Source: Scilla litardierei
Lineage: Eukaryota > Streptophyta > Magnoliopsida > Asparagales > Asparagaceae
Length of the DNA stretch: 64,000 nucleotides
Direction: 5' to 3'
NCBI GenBank assembly: GCA_030789695.1
Contig: JAULAV010008793.1
Coordinates: 21,291 to 85,290 of the forward strand
In this document: positions 35,292 through 45,673 of the stretch, piece by piece
How the letters are laid out: each line of letters begins with the position of its first letter
Position numbering within the stretch: position 1 is the first letter of the stretch
Made by a program: the position numbers and the translations under genes
Notes under the pieces: model-generated
The model's database searches: none
Seen by the model: only the letters and a program-made list of their open reading frames with translations
What the model was told of the DNA's origin: nothing

Positions 35292-35827
35292 ATGTTGGCC
35301 GGCTTGTACCACGAAAGCGGCCAGACGGTCGCCACAGACATCGTCCAAGGCAGCTCGGTCCGCGGAGAGACTGCAGTTCTCAGCCACCCGTGCCGCCACG
35401 TTGCAGCCGGAAAAGACCGACTCACCCGCTCTTACGGGGAAGCGAGGACGGAGAAGATCATCCTCCCCCGGAGGTAAATCAGTAGGGGCAGAGCGGAACG
35501 CACCTAGATACCGCTCGTATATATCAGGAAGAGGGCCTGGCTGCGGAGACGAGGGGCCAGCCCATGGCCACACCGCCTCGGTCGGAGGTGACGGATCCTG
35601 GCACTGGGATAAGGGAACACTAACCCCCCCGGCGAGGGTGCGGATCTTCTTAGAGGTGTCATGCTGAGAAGAAGAGGGGACCTTCCTCTTCGACTTCTCG
35701 GCACCAGCCGACGGGCGGACAACGCGTTGTTTCTTTCGGACCGCCAGCACATGATCCCCTCTTCGAGAGGCGGGGTCCGGAATCTCGATTTGAGATGGAA
35801 GTGCCGAAGAACTGGAGGGAAATCCAC

Positions 35828-35924
35828 CTGCACAGGGGAAATTCATCATCAACCAACCCTGTCAGCCACAGAACAGTGGCTGCGGAGCACTATCTTCGAA
35901 ACAATGAAGGAGGGCAAAACTCAC
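35828..35924 (-). other. Predicted 97-bp intron in antisense ORF
   Basis: Minus strand donor GCTG/GTGAGTTTTG after KTTWPAG, and acceptor TTTCCCCTGTGCAG before GTGGATTTCC. Joining restores one frame across two otherwise separate open blocks (35890-36339 and 35274-35852). The earlier acceptor GGCTGACAG at 35859 would give the wrong frame. Confidence 0.55.
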
Positions 35925-36675
35925 CAGCGGGCCACGTGGTCTTCCACAGGTTGAGGTCAGAGAAGAGAACGGAGACTTTTCGATCGCCCGTTGGGATCGC
36001 CAACAGGGCCTCCACGGTCTCGAGTTCAGCCACGGTCGGGTCACCCAGCTCCGGAGCCAGCATCACGTCGGCACTCCAGTAAGTTGGGAAATCCATATCC
36101 AACGGGCCGACGACGAAGAGATATTCCCCCTTCCAGAGCTTGACGGAGCTCGGCAGCCCCAATATCAGGCTCTTCGAGGGCTGAGCACTAATAAAATCCA
36201 GGCCCCCGACTGATGGCGGCTCAGATGATAAAATTGGGAGAAGAGTCGGGGGGGAGGGGACCACCCCCTTCTGAAGGCAAAGCACAGCAAACCCGATGAC
36301 GAGCCCGATCGCGTTGGGGCAGAACTGGCATAGGGCCACGCGATGAGCACGCAGAAACTCAACGATGAACGGATGAAGGGGGAACCGAAGCCCGAATCAG
36401 AAGCACATCTCGTACACCCCGACCGCCTTCGGACCCGAAAAGCAGATCCGCTCGTTAGGCTCAGGGGCCCGGATGGAGTATGGGGGCAGAAGGTAGCGGT
36501 CGCGCACATCTCTGGTGGAGGTGGCACAGAAGGAAGAAGGGCATCCCAGAACCTCCGGTGGCACCACCAAGGGGTCACCCTCCTGACTACCAACCGTCGA
36601 GCCGGGGCTATCAGACGAGTCAAGACGGACTGCATCCTCTGGACTACCCGAACCGGGGGCAGGAGAAGACGACAT

Positions 36676-36996
36676 GACGAGGAGTTGGAACAGGATTAGA
36701 CAAAGGAGATGCTGAAGGAAGATCTGGCCACGTTCGACTAAACAGATGTCGGTGCTCCCTTCCTGGTGCCCTTTGAATGACCCTGCTCACGGTGGAGATG
36801 AATGCAAGGGACACGTGGCGACATCAAAACGGCGACGATGCTTCGAAAACTGCACCAACGGAAGTTCGAACGGAGCGGTAATAATGACATTCATTTAATA
36901 GCGGAACCTCGACTGACGCACCCAACGAATCATGAAAGAGTCACATCGCCCAAACCGAACCGACAGAAGTCGAACGGCCCGGGCGATGGGGGCAAT
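36676..36996. other. Region between antisense ORF and 3' LTR, with PPT
   Basis: Probably holds the promoter of the antisense ORF (minus), though no clear TATA is seen. The last bases, GGGCGATGGGGGCAAT (36981-36996), are the polypurine tract used to prime plus-strand DNA, directly before the LTR. Confidence 0.6.
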
Positions 36997-37896
36997 TGTT
37001 ACGGCTAATATGAAGAAGCCTGCATTACAACGGCCCACGGCCCAACCTTAAAGGAGACACCCACCAGAGAAGACAGGCCCGTCCAGAAGGGCCCACGGAC
37101 GGGGCCGAAGGCCCAGCCACTTCGCCCTCGGGAGCACCCGACTAGCCCCCATTCGACCGGATTAACCGCCCCCCTGAATCCGCGATCCCATGATGGCCAT
37201 TAACGGACCCGTTAATGGGCCACCCCTCCACTGCGCGCGAGTGGGAGGAGGCGGAGGCGGATCGTGAGGACATGAGAGGAGGCAGGACGTGTGGCAATCA
37301 CGGAAGACCATATAAGGGGAAGGCCAGGACGACGGAGCAGGGGATCGAGACTCAGGTAATCAACAGAGAGGTACTCCATCAATGACCTAGGCTTTCGCCA
37401 CTCCATATTCCTCCCTCCCCCCTTTACTCGCGCCGCCTGGGTTGACGTTCCGGCTTCCTTGCAAGCCGGATCTCCCCCGCTGAGTATCCTTTCAGACCCT
37501 GATCTGACTTAGGCATCGGAGAGGATTTGGCCGGAACCTAGGTCCGGCCTCCCTGACGAGTTTCCTCATCTGTTCTGGAAGAAGACATCCGAGGCGCCGA
37601 GGCTACCCCTCAGCGTCGGTCGGCTATCCCCCATCGTAGTCGTCAGGTGGACGGCTGCTCAGGCATCATCCCACTTACAAGGCGCCGAGGCTACCCCTCG
37701 ACGCGGATCCGACCGAGGCCGAGCGCGACCCAGCCGAGGCCGAGCGCAACATACCGAGCCGAGGCTTCTCCTCAGCTCTCCCACACCGAGAACAGGAGGG
37801 CTCGACAATCCCAAGGGACCCCCAAGTTGGCCCCTTGACCACGTTGACCACACAGCCGATGGTCAACGAACTGTGGTGAGAAAACACCCGTAAACA
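36997..37896 (+). repeat. 3' LTR of the right gypsy element (900 bp)
   Basis: Begins TGTTACGGCTAATATG and ends AACACCCGTAAACA. It is homologous to the LTR at 3849-4807. A TATAAGG word near 37310 is a possible TATA element. It abuts copia gag at 37897, so this gypsy element inserted into the copia element (or was joined to it). The 5' partner is missing, so the target duplication cannot be tested. Confidence 0.9.
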
Positions 37897-39251
37897 AATC
37901 TCATTCTTCAACTCTTCAACAACGGTGTCGTTGTTGGTGATGATAGTTTTAGGCGAGGTTTGAATGCTAGCTAAATCATCTTTTACTTTCGTATATCTAT
38001 TTACTAGCTTAGTGTATTTAGACCATAATTGATCATTAGCATTTCTAAGGTCATCCATGGTTACCTCATCGCCTTCGTTGTCGCTATCATCGGAGGATGC
38101 ATCTTTATCTTGCTCCTCTCTAGCCATGAAGCACATGTGTGCTTGCTCCACTTGCTCATCAACCGACTCTCCGCTAGATGAATCATCGGAGTCGGTGAAA
38201 GTCCCGACAAGCCCCTTTTTATACCCTTTCTTGTACTTCTTGGACTTGTCGAACTTCGGCGCCTTCCACTTCTCCTTGTGCTTGTTTTGAGGATACTCCG
38301 CTTTCATGTGTCCGGGCTTGTTGCATTGAAAACACAAAGGAGAGGAGGTGTTAGAAGAATTAAACTTCGATTTGTTTTTGAAGTTACCTTTCCGAAAGAA
38401 CCGGTTGAACTTCTTTACCATGAGTGCCATGGACTCCAAGTCCAACTCGTCTTCCGAGTTTTCATCATCGGTCGATGTGGAAGTTGATGGAGCGGCCTTG
38501 AAAGCAATAGCCTTCTTCTTTGGCTCGTCTTGCTTTAGGTAGGACTTCATCTTTTCTTGCAACGTCAACTTGCTATCCTTGCGTACCTCATAAGACATCA
38601 AGGTACCCATTAGTTGAACAATGGTATAAGTTTTCATATCATTACCTTCCTCGATGGCGAAGGTACGTTTCTTCCAACTAGAAGGAAGTCCATCGATAAT
38701 CTTCGAGACTTTCTCCTTTTGGGTGTAGGTTTTACCGAGAGCCTCCAACTCGTTTGTGATGTCGACGAAGCGAGCATAGTACTCTTCATCTTCTCACCCT
38801 GTAGTATATGAAACAACTCGTAATCTTTATTAACTACAACGAGTTTAGAGTCTCTTACCCTACTTGTCCCTTCATGCAAGATGAGAAGGGAGTTCCATAT
38901 TTGATATGCACTCTTACATGTGCATATCTTGTTGAAGTCATCGGGCTCCAAAGCACATTGCAAGGCGTTCATTGCCTTGGCATTGCTTACCTCCGCGGCG
39001 ATCTCTACGGGAGTCCATTTCTCGAAATCTTCTTCGGCAGGCTCGACATACTCCTTCATTGTGGCCCTCCATAGTAAAGCACTCCGGAGGAAAGTTTCCA
39101 TCTGGCATTTTCAGTACCCGTAGTTGGTACCGTTGAAGAAGGGAGGCCTCGTCGAAGAGTGTCCTTCCATCACCGAAGACGCTCCTTCACGATTCTTGAA
39201 GGTGCTATAGTTGGAAGGTGGACGAACGGTCTTGTTGTCGTTGGCAGACAT
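37897..39251 (-). pseudogene. gag: Copia gag (family C), 3'-truncated
   Basis: Starts at 39251 (MSANDNKTVRPPSN) next to the PBS. It reads RPPFFNGTNYGY, a TGA at 39111-39113, then METFLRSALLWRATMKEYV, a UBN2-type domain (QCALEPDDFNKICTCKSAYQ, IWNSLLILHEGTSRVRDSK), a one-base frameshift near 38790, then EALGKTYTQKEKVSKIIDGL, and a knuckle CFQCNKPGHMKAEYPQ in which the last cysteine is replaced by tyrosine. An acidic Ser/Asp-rich tail and a coiled coil end at VVEELKNEI, where the gypsy LTR cuts the frame. The pol part is not in the window. Gag would package the element's RNA; this copy has lost a zinc ligand and the open frame. Confidence 0.93.
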
Positions 39252-39263
39252 AGCTATAGACTT

Positions 39264-39276
39264 GGCTCTGATACCA
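39264..39276 (-). other. Primer binding site of copia family C
   Basis: Minus-strand TGGTATCAGAGCC, two bases from the LTR edge at 39279. It identifies the LTR to its right as the 5' LTR. Confidence 0.92.
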
Positions 39277-40012
39277 AATGTAATGCCCTGCTAAGCTACT
39301 GCACAAGTACTAGAGGGGGGGTGAATAGTACTTTAAAATAATTAAGAGGCTAATTCCTAATTACCGTGCAAACTCTACCAATTAATGCGGAAATGCGGAA
39401 TAGTAAATAATCGACAATAAAGAAACAATCGCAAACAAACAATATTACTGGGTTCGGATCCACCCAAGTCTCCCCGACTTGTTCCCGGTGATCCTACGTC
39501 CCAACCACCCGGATCCCCTCCGGATACTTGAGTTAGAAACCCTAACTCAAGATTTCCACTTTGAAATACTTGTGAAAAACCTTCACAAGTCAAATCATAC
39601 ACAAATGAAATTTTTGACTCCCACAACCCGGGATCACAACCACTCTCACAACCGAGAGTAAAACACTTACAAAATGAAAGTAAATGAAATAGAACTTCTT
39701 ACCGACAAAATACCTATGCCTTGAGTAATACTTACGAATTAGGGCAAAGATAATTTTGAGGAAGAAGAAGTGGCACCAAACCATAGCTCCAAGATGTAGA
39801 TCAGCGATGGAGAGTTATGAGGTTGATGGTGACCTAGGATCAAGCACTTGGCTTGGAAGGCTCACAATCAATGAATCTCTCTTTTGAAATAAGAGTGAGA
39901 AGAGATTCAAGATTGGCTTTAAAAATGAATGATTTCTGTTTGATCTCTAAACTTGTCTTAATATCAGCCTTGAGTGTAATGAATGCAGCTCAACAAGTAT
40001 ATATAGGTTAGA

Positions 40013-40014
<2 letters not shown>

Positions 40015-40048
<34 letters not shown>
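40015..40048. repeat. (GA)n microsatellite in the LTR
   Basis: About 16 GA units between GAGGAAA and AACGTTTC. It lies inside the family C LTR. Confidence 0.93.
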
Positions 40049-40050
<2 letters not shown>

Positions 40051-40084
40051 GTTTCAATTAAAGCTCCAACGGCTCTATTCTGAA

Positions 40085-40635
40085 CCAAACTAGTCGGTCA
40101 AAGAACAACCACTGACCGACTAGTTCATCAACTAGTCGGTCGGTCAATCAACATGAACCGACTAAGTGGTGAACATGGAATAGGTCGAAGTTCAGACAAG
40201 CAGAACTAGTCGGTCAACGCACACTTGCCAACCGACTAGTTTCACAACTAGTCGGTCGGTGAGTTAACTTAGACCGACTAAGAGATAAAACATATAGTCT
40301 GAGTACAAATTGAATTAGTCGGTCCAAGAACAAAAGTTGACCGACTAGTTCATCAACTAGTCGGTCGCCAAATGTACATGGACCGACTAACGACAAACAA
40401 TAACTTGGCATGTACAGTAGAAGCTCAACTAGTCTGTCTAAGAAGGATCACAAACCGACTAGTTCACAAACTAGTCGGTCGGTGAGTCAACGTAGACCGA
40501 CTAACTGTAAACAGTAAAGAGCTATGATTTGAGAAGGCAAACTAGTCGGTCCAAGAAGCATTGTTGACCGACTAGATCACCATCTAGTCGGTTGGTTCTT
40601 CTTCTTGAACCAACTAACATGCACAAGAAGTCGTG
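40085..40635. repeat. Tandem subrepeat with ACTAGTCGGTC palindromes in the LTR
   Basis: The pair AACTAGTCGGTC ... GACCGACTAGTT, then AACTAGTCGGTCGGT, then GACCGACTAA, recurs with starts near 40088, 40203, 40313, 40430 and 40540, a period of about 110-117 bp. ACTAGT is itself palindromic, so every unit can form stem-loops of 11-12 bp. The spacers between stems vary while the stems are kept. Confidence 0.88.
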
Positions 40636-41020
40636 AATCGAAGCGCGATGCTTCGGGAAAGTTAGTATGGACTTCTTACAAGTTCCTAGCTCTAAGATAG
40701 GAGCGTTATGAAGATTAAAACGTAAGACCTACTCAAGGCTTAACATTCTACGGAACGAAGCTAAAAGACAATAAATAAAGCTTGACGAACCGTCTTCGAA
40801 AACTTCAATCGAAATCTTCATGACTTCTAAAATGGTTCAAAAGCTTCAATGAAGCTTTAGGCATACGATCACGTGCTTTGAGAAGTCTTGAGACGTCGCT
40901 TTGGATGTTCATATGAATTTGGCGACGATCTCCATAACTGCGCTCACAAAGAGGTAGTTCACAATATATTTATGTTTGTTCATCATCCAAAACCAAATCC
41001 GGGGAGTCCAATATCCAACA

Positions 41021-44000
41021 TTAGTTTCCATGATTTTCCATGAGATCTTGATTAGGATAAGCCCACGGTTGCTGCAAATAGCAGGGTTGAAACATTTTAT
41101 TATTTCTGATAGCCCCAGCTATCGGCCAATTCGGGCATCAAACGACAGAATCTTGGCTCCTATGACATATATAGTGCATCACTATCACTTTCCATAGGAA
41201 ACTATAAGTATTCACTCACGGGTTCCAAATTTACTATTTCTGGAGCCCCTACTATCGACCAATCCGGTCATCAAACAATAGCAATCTTGGCTCATACGAC
41301 ATTTATAAGGCATCACCATCACTTTCCATAGGAAAATATCAGAATTCACTCGCAGGTTCAACATTTTACTATTTAGGGAGCCCAGCTATTTACCAATCCG
41401 GGCATCAAACGACAGAAATCTTGCCTCCTACGACATCGATAGTGCATCACCATCACCATCCTACTAAAACTATAAGAATTCATTCATGTGTTCAGTATAA
41501 AAGCAATTGCCACGGTTACCGATTTCTGAGACTCGCACAGATTTCGATGTTGTTTTAGATAAAAAAGTGGCCAAATGAGGAGCGTCTGTGATCTTTATAT
41601 GAAGAGGAGGTATCGTCCATGATTTCCCCTGAGATTTCGATTATGAAAACCACATGGTAGCTGCGAATATCCGGGTTGAAGCATTTTACTATTTCTGATA
41701 CCCATCTATCGACCAATCCAGAGGTCAAACAACGGAAATCTTGGCTCCTTCGACATCGATAGTGCATCACCATCGATTTCCATGGGAAAACTATACGAAT
41801 GCACTCATGGGTTCAATACACAAGGAATTGTCGTGGTTAACGATTTCTTGGAATCACACGGATTTCATAGGCATTTTGGATAAAAAAAGAGGCCAAATGA
41901 GGAGTGTTCGTGGTTTCTATGTGAAGATGAGGTAGTTTCAACGATTTCCCATGAGATTTCGATTGGGTAACCCTACGGTTGCTGCGAATAGCGGGGTTGA
42001 ATCATTTTACTATTTCTGATAGACCCATCTATCGGCCAATCCGGTCATCAAACAATCGAAATCTTGGCTCCTATGACATCGATAGTGGATAACCATCGCT
42101 TTCCTTGATAAAACAATAAGAATTCACATACGGGGACATTACAGAGGCAATTGCCATGCTTAACGATTTCTGAGACTTGCACGGATTTCGCAGACGTTGT
42201 GGGTAAAAAAGGCCAAATGAGGAGCGTCAGTGATTTCTGTGTGAAGAGTAGGTATTTTCTATAATTTCCATTAGATTTCGATTGGTGTAACCCCACGGTT
42301 GCTGTGAATAGGGGGGTTGAAGCATTTTACTATTTTTGGCAGTCCTAATAATGACCATTATGGGCATCAAACGACCAAAATTTTGGCTCCTACGAAATTG
42401 ATAGTGCATCACTATCGCTTTCCATGGGAAAACTATAAGATTCCACTCACGGGTTCAATACACAAGTGATTGCTACCTTTAACGATTTCTGGGACTCTCA
42501 CGGATTTCGCAGTCGTTGTGGGGAATAAGAGGCCAAATGAGGAGCGTATGTGGTTTCTATGTTAAAGGGAGGTAGTTTCCATGATTTTCCATGAGATTTT
42601 GATTGGTATAACACGATGGTTGCTACGAATAGTGGCTTTGAAGTATTTTATTATTTTTGGCAGCATAGCTATCGGCCTATATGGGCAACAAACGACCGAA
42701 ATCTTGTCTCTCACGACATTGATAGTGCATCACCATCGCTTTCCATGGAAAAACTATAAGAATCCACTCATGGGAATACTGAAGAAATTGTCACAGTTAA
42801 TGATTTCTGGAACTTGCACAGATTTCACAAGCATTTTGGTTTCAAAAGGGGGCCAAATGAGGAGCGTCCTTGTTTTCTATGTAAAGAGAAGGTAGTTTCC
42901 ATGATTTTTCATGAGATTTCGATTGGGATAACCACATGGTGCTGCGAATAGCAGTGTTGAAGCATTTTACAATTTATGGCAGCCTCAGCTATCGGCCAAT
43001 CATGGCATCAAACAACCGAAATTTTGGCTCCTACGAATTCGATAGTGCATCACCATCGCTCTCCATGGGAAAACTATATGAATACACTCACTGGTTAAAT
43101 ACACATGGAATTGCCACGATTAATGATTTCTGGGAATCGCACAGATTTCACAAGCGTTTTGGGGGAAAAAAGAGGCTAAATGAGGAGCGTCTGTGTTTCC
43201 ATGTGAAGAGGTATTAGTTTCCATGATTTTCCATGAGATCTTGATTAAGATAAGCCCATGGTTGCTGCGAATAGCGGGGTTGAAACATTTTACTATATCT
43301 GGCAGCCCCAGCTATCAGCCAATCCGGACATCAAACGACAGAATCTTGGCTCCTACGACATCTATAGTGCATCACTATCACTTTCCATAGGAAACTATAA
43401 GTATTCACTCACAGGTTCCACTATTTCTGGAGCCCCTGCTATCGGCCAATCCGGTCATCAAACAATAGCAATCTTGGCTCCTTCGACATTTATAGTGCAT
43501 CACCATCGCTTTCTATAGGAAACTACCAGAATTCACTCACGGGTTCAACATTTTACTATTTATGGAGCCCCAGCTATCTGCCAATCCGGACATCAAACGA
43601 CAGAAATCTTGCCTCCTACAACATCGATAGTGCATCACCATCACCATCCTGGTAAAACTATAAGAATTCCCTCATGTGTTCAGTACAAAAGCAATTGCCA
43701 CGGTTAGCGATTTTTGAGACTCGCACTGATTTTAGGTAAAAAAAGAGGTCAAATGAGAAGCGTCTGTGATTTTTATATGAAGAGGAAGTATCGTCCATGA
43801 TTTCCCATGAGATTTCGATTATGAAAACCACATGGTAGCCGTAAATATCGAGGTTGAAGCATTTTATTATTTCTGGTAGCTCCATCTATTGGCCAATCCG
43901 GAGATCAAACGATTGAAATCTTGGCTCCTACAACATCGATATAGTGCATCACTATCGCTTTCCATGGAAAAACTATATGAGTCCAAATTGCCATCACCAT

Positions 44001-45070
44001 CACCATCACCATCAGTTTCAATCCACAAGCAATTGCCACGGTTAACGATTTCAGGCACTTACACGAATTTCGTAGTCGTTTTGGGTAAAAAAAGAGGCCA
44101 AATAAGGAGCGTCCATGGTTTCTATATGAAGAGGATGTAGTTTTCATGATTTTGCATGAGATTTCAATTGAGATAACCCCACGGTTGCTGCGAATAGCAG
44201 GATTGAAGCGTTATATTATTTCAGACTAGCTTAGATATGGGCCAATCCAATCAAACGATCGAAATCTTGGCTCATATGACATCGATAGTGCATCACTATC
44301 GATTTCCATTGGAAAATTATAAGAATCGACGCCTGGGTTCAATACTAAATCAATTGCCATGGTTAATGATTTCTGGGACTCGCACGAATTTTGCTAGCAT
44401 TTTGGGTTTAAAAAGAGGCCAAATGGGTAGTGTCCGTGGTTTCTATGTGAAGAGTATGTAATTTTCATGATTTCTCAGGAGATTTCGATTGAGATAAACA
44501 CGTGGATGCTGCGAATAGTGGGGTTGAAGCATTTTACTATTTCTGGCAGCCCCAACAATCAGTCAATCCAGACATCAAACGAGCGAAATCTTGGTTCCTA
44601 CGACATCGATAGTGCATCACCATCCCTTTCCATAGAAAAACTATATGAATCCTCTCACGGGTTCAATACACAAGCAATTACCACGGTTAACGATTTCTGC
44701 GACTCACACAGATTCCACTGGTATTTTGGGTTTAAAATGGCCAAATGAGGAGCATCCGTGGTTTCTATGTGAAGTGGTGGTAGTTCCTTTGATTTTCCAT
44801 GAGATTTCGATTAGTATAACCTCATGTTTCCTGCGAATAGCCGGGTTGAAGCATTTTACTATTTCTGGTAGCCCTAGTTATCAGCAAATACAGTCATCAA
44901 ACGACCGAAATATTGTTTCCAACGACATTGATAGTGCATCACCATCGCTTTCCATGGGAAAACTATAAGAATCCACTTATTGGTTCAAAACTCAAGCAAT
45001 TGCCACGGTTAATGATGTACGGGACTTGCACAGATTTTGCATGTGTTTTGGTTTTAAAAAGCGGCCAAAT
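41021..45070. repeat. Satellite 2 array (about 323-bp monomers)
   Basis: Tandem repeat unrelated to satellite 1. Landmarks per unit: GTAGTTTCCATGATTTTCCA, TGAGATTTCG, GGTTGCTGCGAATAGC, GTTGAAGCATTTTACTATTT, ATCGGCCAATCCGG, CATCAAACGACCGAAATCTT, ATAGTGCATCACCATCGCTT, TCCATGGGAAAACTATAAGA, ATTGCCACGGTTAACGATTT, GAGGCCAAATGAGGAGCGT. Unit starts lie near 41022, 41610, 41931, 42250, 42571, 42891, 43206, 43788, 44128, 44458 and 44780. The two long units (about 585 bp) at 41022 and 43206 carry matching extra partial copies, giving a higher-order period of about 2.18 kb. The array is bounded on both sides by family C LTRs. Short frames inside show no domain. Confidence 0.94.
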
Positions 45071-45673
45071 TGTAAGGACCCTGCCTATGAGAAAAACACT
45101 AGAAAGGTGGGTTGAATAGTATTTAAAAATTAACTAAGAAATTACGCCTAATTAAAATCCTAATCCAACAAAGATGCGGACTTAAACAAAACAACAAATA
45201 ATCAATGCTAACATAAAGATGTTTCGAGGGTTCGGATTACTAAGTCAAACCCAACTTGTTCCCGGTAATCCTACGTCCCTTCCACCTGGGATACCACCCG
45301 GATAATGAAGTTAGAATCCTAACTTGAGCTTTCCTTTCAAGCCACTTGTAGAAACCCTACAAGTGTAAACAATACAATTTGATGTCCTTGAATCTCACAA
45401 CTTGGGATCAAGCAAAACCACTTTCACAACTGAAAGTAAAACCAAATAACAAAAGTTATGAAATTTTGAAATACGCTTACAAATCACATATGCCTTGAAG
45501 TAGAACTTGAAGGAGCAAAGTGATGTGAGTATTGATATCTTCCAAGAAGAGAGTTAAGCCATTTCTCTTGTCACCCCCAAATGCCTAGAGGATATCAACT
45601 TTGATTCTATGTTGGAAGCAAGAGAGAATGAGATTTGAATTCTATGGCTTGAGAAAATGAGAGCTTTAGAGCT
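45071..45673 (-). repeat. Partial LTR of copia family C
   Basis: Begins TGTAAGGACCCTGCC at the edge of satellite 2 and is homologous to the first 600 bp of the LTR at 39279 (GGTGGGTTGAATAGT, ACTTGTTCCCGGTAATCC, CGGATAATGAAGTTAG). It stops in mid-LTR near 45673, where satellite 1 starts inside an inverted monomer. It is more diverged from the other copy than LTRs of one recent insertion would be. Confidence 0.85.

Larger units (their letters stand above)
34514..36675 (-). pseudogene. Antisense ORF of the gypsy element, three-exon model
   Basis: Reading opposite to pol. Exon 1 (36675-35925) starts MSSSPAPG and includes VGVYEMCF, FPLHPFIVEFLRAHRVAL, PNAIGLVIGFAVLCLQKG and LWKGEYLFVV, which fit the Pfam 'putative gypsy type transposon' family (PF04195, from memory). 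Exon 2 (35827-35292) is basic then acidic, with KKQRVVRPSAGAEKSKRK. Exon 3 (35224-34514) is a coiled coil (LESRVAELSSALEKSDQEKA) ending acidic (EEEEIPERS). Putative introns: 35828-35924 (97 bp, donor GTGAGT, acceptor TTTCCCCTGTGCAG, phase 1) and 35225-35291 (67 bp, phase 0). In-frame stops are a TGA near 36397 and a TAG at 34835-34837. Tat-lineage elements are known to carry such antisense ORFs of unknown function. The splice model is my inference. Confidence 0.75.
32047..37896 (+). mobile_element. 5'-truncated Tat-like gypsy element (integrase to 3' LTR)
   Basis: From left: end of RNase H/integrase coding sequence, an untranslated stretch, an 81-bp tandem repeat, a long antisense ORF, a PPT and a 3' LTR. 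The 5' LTR, gag, protease and most of RT are missing. The left edge directly touches satellite 1 in mid-monomer, so the truncation is a deletion or rearrangement breakpoint. The right edge of the LTR interrupts a copia gag. It is the same family as the element at 137-4807, but in the opposite orientation. Confidence 0.9.
39279..41020 (-). repeat. 5' LTR of copia family C (1742 bp)
   Basis: On plus it begins TGTAATGCCCTGC and ends AATATCCAACA. Its last 136 bp match 1-136, and its first 600 bp are homologous to 45071-45673 (TTGTTCCCGGT, ATCCTACGTCCC and nearby blocks). It contains an AG microsatellite near 40015-40048 and five copies of a palindrome-bearing subrepeat (40085-40635). Confidence 0.92.

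Noticed and set aside
43889..44140. Short ORFs in the 323-bp satellite
   Set aside because: Repeated fragments of the same monomer translation; no domain and frequent stops in sister copies.
45071..45673. Partner LTR of the copia element at 37897-41020
   Set aside because: Divergence looks too high for LTRs of one recent element, and the 4-kb satellite 2 lies between them where internal copia sequence would be expected in the other direction; it is better treated as a separate fragment.
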